Shown here in pieces: positions 6,382 to 6,512 of a stretch of 6,512 bases of DNA. Under the pieces are notes generated by a model that made no database searches, was not told where the DNA came from, and worked only from the letters and a program-made list of their open reading frames with translations. Made by a program: the position numbers and the translations under genes. Positions within the stretch are counted from its first letter, which is position 1, and the number at the start of each line of letters is the position of its first letter. Source of the stretch: Balneolales bacterium (lineage in GTDB: Bacteria > Bacteroidota > Rhodothermia > Balneolales > Natronogracilivirgulaceae); the NCBI GenBank assembly GCA_007133995.1, contig SLLP01000156.1:1-6512 (forward strand). Reading direction: 5' to 3'.

Positions 6382-6406
6382 CAAAAAATTTAAACATAAG
6401 ATAACA

Positions 6407-6512
6407 ATGAATAATACACGTTTTTTCTGGCTTGTGATGCTTGTCACGTTATTGTTTGCATGTCCTGCCGCTGGAGCAGCAGAAGACAAAGCAAAAGCAG
6501 CAAAAGCGAAAA
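6407..6512 (+). CDS. N-terminus of an exported protein, possible lipoprotein (cut by window end)
   Basis: ATG at 6407 opens 35 codons to the window end. Residues 1-24 form a signal peptide: MNNTR, then hydrophobic FFWLVMLVTLLFA, with Cys19 preceded by LFA, which partly fits a lipobox (Phe at -2 is unusual). Cleavage by signal peptidase I after the AAGAA segment is the alternative. The mature start, EDKAKAAKAK, is Lys/Ala-rich and low in complexity, as in the linker regions of many envelope proteins. No ribosome binding site is visible. Its codons for MNNTR closely match those for MNITR of the metallophosphoesterase. Function cannot be judged from this part. Confidence 0.7.
   Translation, partial: MNNTRFFWLVMLVTLLFACPAAGAAEDKAKAAKAK

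Noticed and set aside
1..6512. CRISPR array, tRNA, rRNA or insertion sequence
   Set aside because: No regularly spaced repeat array, cloverleaf-like or rRNA-like sequence, transposase-like frame or paired terminal inverted repeats were seen.

Overview
The window is a bacterial carbohydrate-use locus built around L-fucose or a related 6-deoxy/aldose sugar. The best supported parts are an L-fucose permease (FucP type) and an L-fucose mutarotase (FucU type) on the + strand. Divergent to them, on the - strand, is the 5' part of a class II aldolase/adducin-family enzyme, the family that cleaves fuculose- and rhamnulose-1-phosphate. After fucU come a secreted protein of about 790 residues that looks like a glycoside hydrolase with a GH20b/alpha-glucuronidase-like N-terminal half, a Tat-exported calcineurin-like metallophosphoesterase, and the first 35 codons of another exported protein cut by the window edge.

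Layout: 1-485 (-) is the partial aldolase; 486-841 is a 356-base divergent intergenic region with repeats and inverted repeats; 842-2161 is fucP; 2162-2287 is a 126-base gap ending in a very strong Shine-Dalgarno sequence; 2288-2734 is fucU; 2770-5142 is the putative glycoside hydrolase; 5143-5414 is a gap with one doubtful small membrane ORF; 5415-6287 is the metallophosphoesterase; 6275-6308 is a terminator-like hairpin overlapping its stop codon; 6312-6381 is a 35-base tandem duplication; 6407-6512 is the start of an exported protein.

Inferred working model: the exported hydrolase releases a sugar (or an oligosaccharide) outside the cytoplasm, FucP brings the monosaccharide in by proton symport, FucU interconverts its anomers, and the divergent aldolase acts later in catabolism. 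No isomerase, kinase, transcription regulator or SusC/SusD pair is visible here, so the pathway is incomplete within the window and the sugar is inferred only from FucP and FucU.

Organism: mid-GC DNA, a near absence of Shine-Dalgarno sequences except at fucU, a Tat-exported metallophosphoesterase and a secreted hydrolase in a sugar cluster suggest a Gram-negative saccharolytic bacterium, perhaps of the Bacteroidota/Balneolota/Rhodothermota group or a Verrucomicrobia-like lineage. This is a weak inference from composition and gene content. No rRNA, tRNA, CRISPR array, insertion sequence or phage gene was seen.
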